NCBI GenBank assembly: GCA_037783545.1
Contig: JBBELK010000094.1
Span: 558,001-622,000, forward strand
Length of the DNA stretch: 64,000 bases
From: Henricia sp. BOLD:AAB3569
Taxonomy: Eukaryota > Echinodermata > Asteroidea > Spinulosida > Echinasteridae
Reading direction: 5' to 3'
A program made the position numbers and the translations under genes. Position 1 is the stretch's first letter, and every line of letters starts with the position of its first letter. Under the pieces are notes generated by a model. The model searched no databases. It was not told the origin of the DNA and saw nothing but the letters and a program-made list of their open reading frames with translations. This document shows positions 61,001 through 64,000 of the stretch, in pieces.

Positions 61001-64000
61001 TACACTCCACCGTAGTTTGCCATACTAGCACACGCTCGCCGAGTCCCATTCTCCGGACTCTCGAAACAAACATTTATGTTTGAATTTTCATACTTATGTT
61101 CAACTTTGTTTCATACCTGTATAAATAGTCTCTGTTTTTTGAAAATTGCTCAAAAACGGCAAAATCCCGTGGTTTCTTTTCAGGATATGTTGTTTATTTT
61201 GGAAGGGCAATCAGAATCTTGTATGGGTCAATTTCGAGCCAACAATAGCCCAAACGAAGCCGGTGTGTACCTTTAATACCACTTATATGGAAGTCAAAGA
61301 GTTGCTGTACAAGTCGGTGCAGAAGACTTCCTGATATTTCATCGCATTGGCTAATGAGCTCATTAAGATTACCCTTGCATGAATAGGTTTTGGTGGCTGT
61401 CATCAGCCTACATTGAACTTAAAAGATATATGTCGATTACCATGAAATTCTCACCAATATGTTGTGCCATGGTCCATCCGGGTGTCCATCCGGATCATAT
61501 ATCCTACAATCCTCAGCATAGGACTGCTCTGGTAGTGGTTTGCCTAGATCCGAATCTAGATAGGCGACTAGTTGACGCGCATCATCTACAGACTAAAAAC
61601 AGATATACAGGCTACAGTGAGTACACAATAGACAGATGCCACGCCCACATATTAAAGTAAACCCCACCCACATATTAAAATTAACCCCCACTCAGATAGC
61701 ATTGCAACCGAGTCTTTCCACAGTAAAGGGGGCATTTTGGCAACACAGACCATATTTTCCAGAAAATACCTTTGTCTGGTCTCAAAATAAAAGAAATAAG
61801 TTTCAGTTGTTCTGAAGAGATAACTTAGGCCCAAAGAAGGGTTACAAATAGTGTGACAACATGCCTTTCTAAAAACCCTGTGTACAAATTTCCAATATAC
61901 GCTCGTAACCGAGACGGCCTAAAATGTAACAAGTGTCCGTCCCGGTTACGAGCGTATATTGGAAATTGTTGCCAAAATGCCCCCAAAATGCCCACATATC
62001 AATTCTTGATCACAATAGATGTTAGTTGAACACGGTGAACTTGTGGATAACAAGGTACTGATTGACCAATCACTTTGGAATCGCTTTCAAGACTGTTCTG
62101 CTTCAGTGATTTCCTCCAGGTCCAAGACGACCTGTTTAAACAAAGTAATTCCCACAAAGTAATTTATGACATTTTCTGTTTCTGGGAGATACTTGTAGAA
62201 GATAGCTCTCTGAAAACAATTTTGTTGGGTTTTAAATCGGACTGAACCTGCGTGGGATGAGCTGGCCTTTGGAACGGTGCGTCTCCCAAACAGCTCTAGA
62301 AGTGCAGGAGCTCAGGGAGGCACTACAGGCAGAGTGGCACACCCTGCCTTAGTGGCTCTTACAGAGGCTGGTGAATTCAGCTTTGTCACAAGAGGTGATC
62401 ATACACATTAGTTAAAAATGATACATCTTTCAGCCTCTTTGATCTTTTGGTCAAAGTATATATTTTTGTTTTAAGGGGCCGTCCAAAGTTGCCAACATTT
62501 TCACGGTTCTACAAAGAGTAGGAAGGGGAAGAGGAGGGGGTCGAGGGCTGCGTAGGACTTTACATGCATTGTAAACGGTTGACATTTCATAGTATTGCCA
62601 GGAAAAACGTTGACAAAAAGTATTTCTGGGGGAGGGTCTTGAAAAATACTACTTTCGTAGAACTGTGAAAATGTTGACAACTTTGGACGACCCCTAATCG
62701 TATATTTTTAAAGAAAAATTACCTGAAAAAGAATGAAGACTAGGGCTAGTTCATACACTACGCTGAGACAGACAACCAGCCTCCAAAGGGCGGGGTGAGG
62801 GCGCCTGAATGGACCGTCTCGTACCTGGGTCATGCCAAACACACAGAACACGAGGATGCAGGCAATGATTCCCCTGGGTACAAGGAAAAAGGTTCAATTC
62901 GGTTGAGTTCGGCCTGTTCTTGACACGGTTAACTTGTTCTCGATCGATAGGCAGTGATCCTGAGTGCAGTGTTCTCGGGTCCTGTTTCCGTCATTCGGAT
63001 GTGAGAACGAGTTAACCCGTGTCAAGAACTCGGCCTATGGGAGACTACAGGAATGGAAAACGGTTACAAACCGCGTTTCTCCATATGTGTGATTGACGAT
63101 GTCTATGATTAAAAACCAATCTGTGTATTAGTCAGGTCAGTACCTTATCTACGTTCCAAGAGAACAATGAAAAAACTGTGCATTCAAGAAATTGTGTGAA
63201 GCTACCGTCCTATTTAGGTTGGTTCCCTGGCTATACTGCACAGAAAACAAAGCTATAATACCACGGCAATGAGGGTGCCCTTGTACTCGCCGAACCGCCA
63301 CTCATTGTGTTTGCATTGAGTACATCGAATTCGCTGTAGTTTTTATCGCGCTCTTTAAATGATTGGGATGCAGTTAGCCCCTGGCACTAGAGCTACCTTC
63401 GAAGAGTCTCTGGAGTATTTTTAGTAACAAAATTTTACAGGAGCGAAGCGCCTACGACGTTAAACTCACGGACCAACGCTATATCCCACATGTTATTTTA
63501 TGACCCGTGCGCGACGTGGTTTTGTTTACAAAGTTAACGTCTTCTCGGCGCTAGGCATTTTCCAATTTATTCCCCTGGAGCGGGAGACTGCACTTGCAGT
63601 TTTGGTTATGCAGTATACGTATGTCTCTGGGACTGGAGACTTAATGACTAGTTTTTATTTCAAGTCGTAAATCAACCTTTTTTTCCAAGTCCAGTCACAA
63701 GTCATTTTCTCCAAAGTCAAGTCAAAAACCAAAAACTGACTTGACCCCAAGCCAACAAAATGAGAGACCAGCTCTGCCCTGTACTGACCCATTGGCGAAT
63801 TCTGTATAAGCGCCCCCAAGACACTCACTCTTAGAAGTGGTTAAAATTTCAGGTCTCATGTCAAAATTTAAAACAGTCAGGATTAATCTATTCTCAGTAT
63901 CTCCAAAAGGTCAATTTTTTTGCGAAGAAAACAAAATTCACCTTTTAACATTCCACGTGAGATCTTCTGTGACGCCCTCAAAGAGCGTGACATACAGTAG
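52006..64000 (-). CDS. PTDSS2: Phosphatidylserine synthase 2 (PTDSS2), 5'-incomplete, nine exons
   Basis: ER membrane enzyme that makes phosphatidylserine by exchanging serine for the head group of phosphatidylethanolamine. Exons in order: 64000-63942 (runs off the window), 62873-62723, 61592-61455, 60394-60344, 59372-59259, 58081-57963, 56213-56099, 54436-54291, 52393-52006. Phases agree, giving 426 residues to the stop. Order of features: [38 protein letters not shown] with a following membrane segment; [29 protein letters not shown]; the family signature [73 protein letters not shown]; and a last exon with two membrane segments and a basic, polar tail. The ELNTFYLK(Y/F)(I/V)LW-type motif and the acidic-loop sequence favour PTDSS2 over PTDSS1. 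The N-terminal cytosolic part and first membrane segment lie outside. Confidence 0.95.
52419..52887. mobile_element. Foldback MITE next to the last PTDSS2 exon
   Basis: ATAAACTCCTCAAAAAAAGT and CGGAAAGTCAAGTTTGAC at the left are mirrored at the right (GTCAAACTTGACTTTCCG, TTTTAGGAGTTTAT). Arms are over 200 bp and meet near 52655. TA flanks both ends. It begins only 26 bp upstream of the last PTDSS2 exon in transcript sense. Confidence 0.88.
52974..53050. mobile_element. Family-A MITE, decayed half
   Basis: It starts TTAAAGACGGAGGCTCGTCA and continues with GACAAATTCGTGCCACAAAT, as in family A. The right half is missing or unrecognisable. Confidence 0.55.
53572..54185. mobile_element. MITE with AGGGGCGGGTTCACAC-type ends
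   Basis: AGGGCGGATTCACACTGCAC and TATTTTCGTACGTCAGA at the left are mirrored at the right (CGGACGAAAATAGTGTAGTG, TGAACCCGCCCCTA). It is about 614 bp, interior rich in ACGTA and TGACGG words, in a PTDSS2 intron. Confidence 0.88.
54529..54768. mobile_element. Family-D TTAA MITE, left part only
   Basis: It begins TTAAAGATAGTATACATGAT and follows the 44206 copy up to CACGAAGTGGTTTTGGGACG, then stops. The right end is missing. It lies 93 bp upstream, in transcript sense, of PTDSS2 exon 54436-54291. Confidence 0.85.
54802..56052. mobile_element. 1.25-kb element with TTATATAACGC(C)CAAGTAG ends
   Basis: TTATATAACGCCCAAGTAGA then TCCTTG at the left is mirrored by CAAGGA then TCTACTTGAGCGTTATATAA at the right. 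The interior is AT-rich and contains GTGTAGCAGTTT repeats; no transposase was recognised. It is the longest non-LINE element here and fills most of a PTDSS2 intron. Confidence 0.75.
56295..56789. mobile_element. Family-D TTAA MITE
   Basis: TTAA at 56295-56298 and 56786-56789, with AGGCAGTATACATCATTGG at the left and a mirrored right end. It is in reverse orientation to 44206-44698. Confidence 0.9.
56860..57286. mobile_element. Foldback MITE with GTCTTTCCACGGTAAAGG ends and a probable 8-bp target duplication
   Basis: The ends are inverted over more than 100 bp. The flanks TTAGTTGG (56852-56859) and TCAGTTGG (57287-57294) differ at one base, which would fit an hAT-type 8-bp duplication. Relatives are at 29072-29471, 26434-26956 and 61712-61990. 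Confidence 0.85.
57384..57914. mobile_element. Family-C TTAA MITE, long subtype
   Basis: TTAA at 57384-57387 and 57911-57914; the sequence follows the AMBRA1 copy at 5226-5760 closely throughout. It ends about 47 bp from the donor of PTDSS2 exon 58081-57963. Confidence 0.9.
58215..58525. mobile_element. Foldback element, family H
   Basis: It shares AATATACTTCCCACTGACAC, GAGATAAATAAATGA, TGTGCGTAAGCGCGACAAC and the right end GATTCCAGGAGGTAATTTCC with the copies in UBE2M intron 1. Confidence 0.75.
59414..59965. mobile_element. Family-B TTAA MITE, copy 2, host of a nested family-A MITE
   Basis: TTAAAGGAAGGGACAACAC at the left is mirrored by GTGTTGTCCCTTCCTTTAA at the right, with intact TTAA repeats. 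Interior words match copy 1 at 18759-19393. The family-A element at 59461-59601 sits inside it. It starts about 40 bp from a PTDSS2 acceptor. Confidence 0.9.
59461..59601. mobile_element. Family-A palindromic MITE, copy 4, flanked by TTCA
   Basis: The same 133-bp palindrome as copies 2 and 3 (AGGCACAGGCTCGTCAATGG arms), but flanked on both sides by TTCA (59461-59464, 59598-59601) rather than TTAA. Confidence 0.9.
60617..61276. mobile_element. TTAA MITE family E (AGGGACACACCGG ends)
   Basis: TTAAAGGGACACACCGG at the left is mirrored by CCGGTGTGTACCTTTAA at the right, with TTAA at both ends. It is 660 bp, noncoding, in a PTDSS2 intron. Confidence 0.85.
61712..61990. mobile_element. Foldback MITE (GTCTTTCCAC ends), incomplete
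   Basis: The left half is intact (GTCTTTCCACAGTAAAGGGG onward). The right half stops shortly after the turn-around near 61930, followed by a short GCCAAAATGCCCCCAAAATG stretch. Confidence 0.75.
62030..62400 (+). mobile_element. Tc1/mariner-like remnant with a transposase C-terminus
   Basis: The plus-strand frame near 62285-62400 reads [20 protein letters not shown], then P[19 protein letters not shown], homologous to the minus-strand piece at 36606-36735. Upstream sequence (TTGACCAATCACTTTGGAAT) is shared too. No ends were identified. Confidence 0.6.
62474..62695. mobile_element. MITE with AGGGGCCGTCCAAAGTTG ends
   Basis: AAGGGGCCGTCCAAAGTTGC at the left is mirrored by CAACTTTGGACGACCCCT at the right. 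It is similar to 8984-9204. Its right end lies 28 bp from PTDSS2 exon 62873-62723, on the donor side. Confidence 0.8.
62906..63036. repeat. Short palindromic hairpin next to a PTDSS2 acceptor
   Basis: GTTCTTGACACGGTTAACTT near the left is mirrored by GAGTTAACCCGTGTCAAGAA near the right, with about 70 bp between. It lies 33 bp upstream, in transcript sense, of PTDSS2 exon 62873-62723. Confidence 0.8.

Overview
This is a gene-dense piece of an animal nuclear genome. Five intron-containing housekeeping genes are embedded in a very high load of short non-autonomous DNA transposons (MITEs), tRNA-derived repeats and a few LINEs. The protein sequences are clearly metazoan. The repeat style (many TTAA-flanked MITEs, frequent short palindromes, TAGGCCTAT-like words) suggests a marine invertebrate deuterostome, perhaps an echinoderm such as a sea star. 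That placement is an inference; no marker in the window proves it.

Layout. (1) 86-17594, plus strand: AMBRA1, the autophagy and cullin-4 scaffold, entered part-way through its N-terminal WD40 region; nine exons give about 1233 residues with one consistent set of splice phases. (2) 20426-23876, minus strand: thymidylate synthase (TYMS), complete in six exons, 382 residues, with an unusual repeated N-terminal extension holding two KEN boxes. (3) 25806-28729, plus strand: ribosomal protein uS9 (RPS16), complete in four coding exons, 146 residues. (4) 33451-40248, minus strand: UBE2M (UBC12, the NEDD8 E2), complete in six exons, 185 residues. (5) 52006 to beyond 64000, minus strand: phosphatidylserine synthase 2 (PTDSS2), nine exons and 426 residues visible, 5' end outside the window. 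The genes are functionally unrelated; TYMS and RPS16 are divergently arranged.

Mobile DNA. The last AMBRA1 intron carries a minus-strand I/Nimb-like LINE (about 10967-16530) that was itself hit by at least two MITEs. A second LINE (47875-50063) is 5'-truncated but has a long uninterrupted reverse-transcriptase frame and an exact 12-bp target duplication. At least seven MITE families end in TTAA, most as TTAA-AGG, which recalls the T2/Kolobok type; one further TTAA element keeps the start of a piggyBac-like transposase. Three tandem arrays are built from the A-box half of a tRNA-like sequence, two of them ending in one B-box-bearing unit, and one minisatellite has grown inside a SINE. I saw no LTR element, endogenous virus, Polinton, CRISPR array or toxin gene.

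Strongest leads: the two KEN boxes in TYMS; the conserved paired TQT motifs ending AMBRA1; the A-box arrays; the TTAA-AGG MITE assemblage; and the repeated placement of MITEs within tens of bases of splice sites in AMBRA1, UBE2M and PTDSS2.
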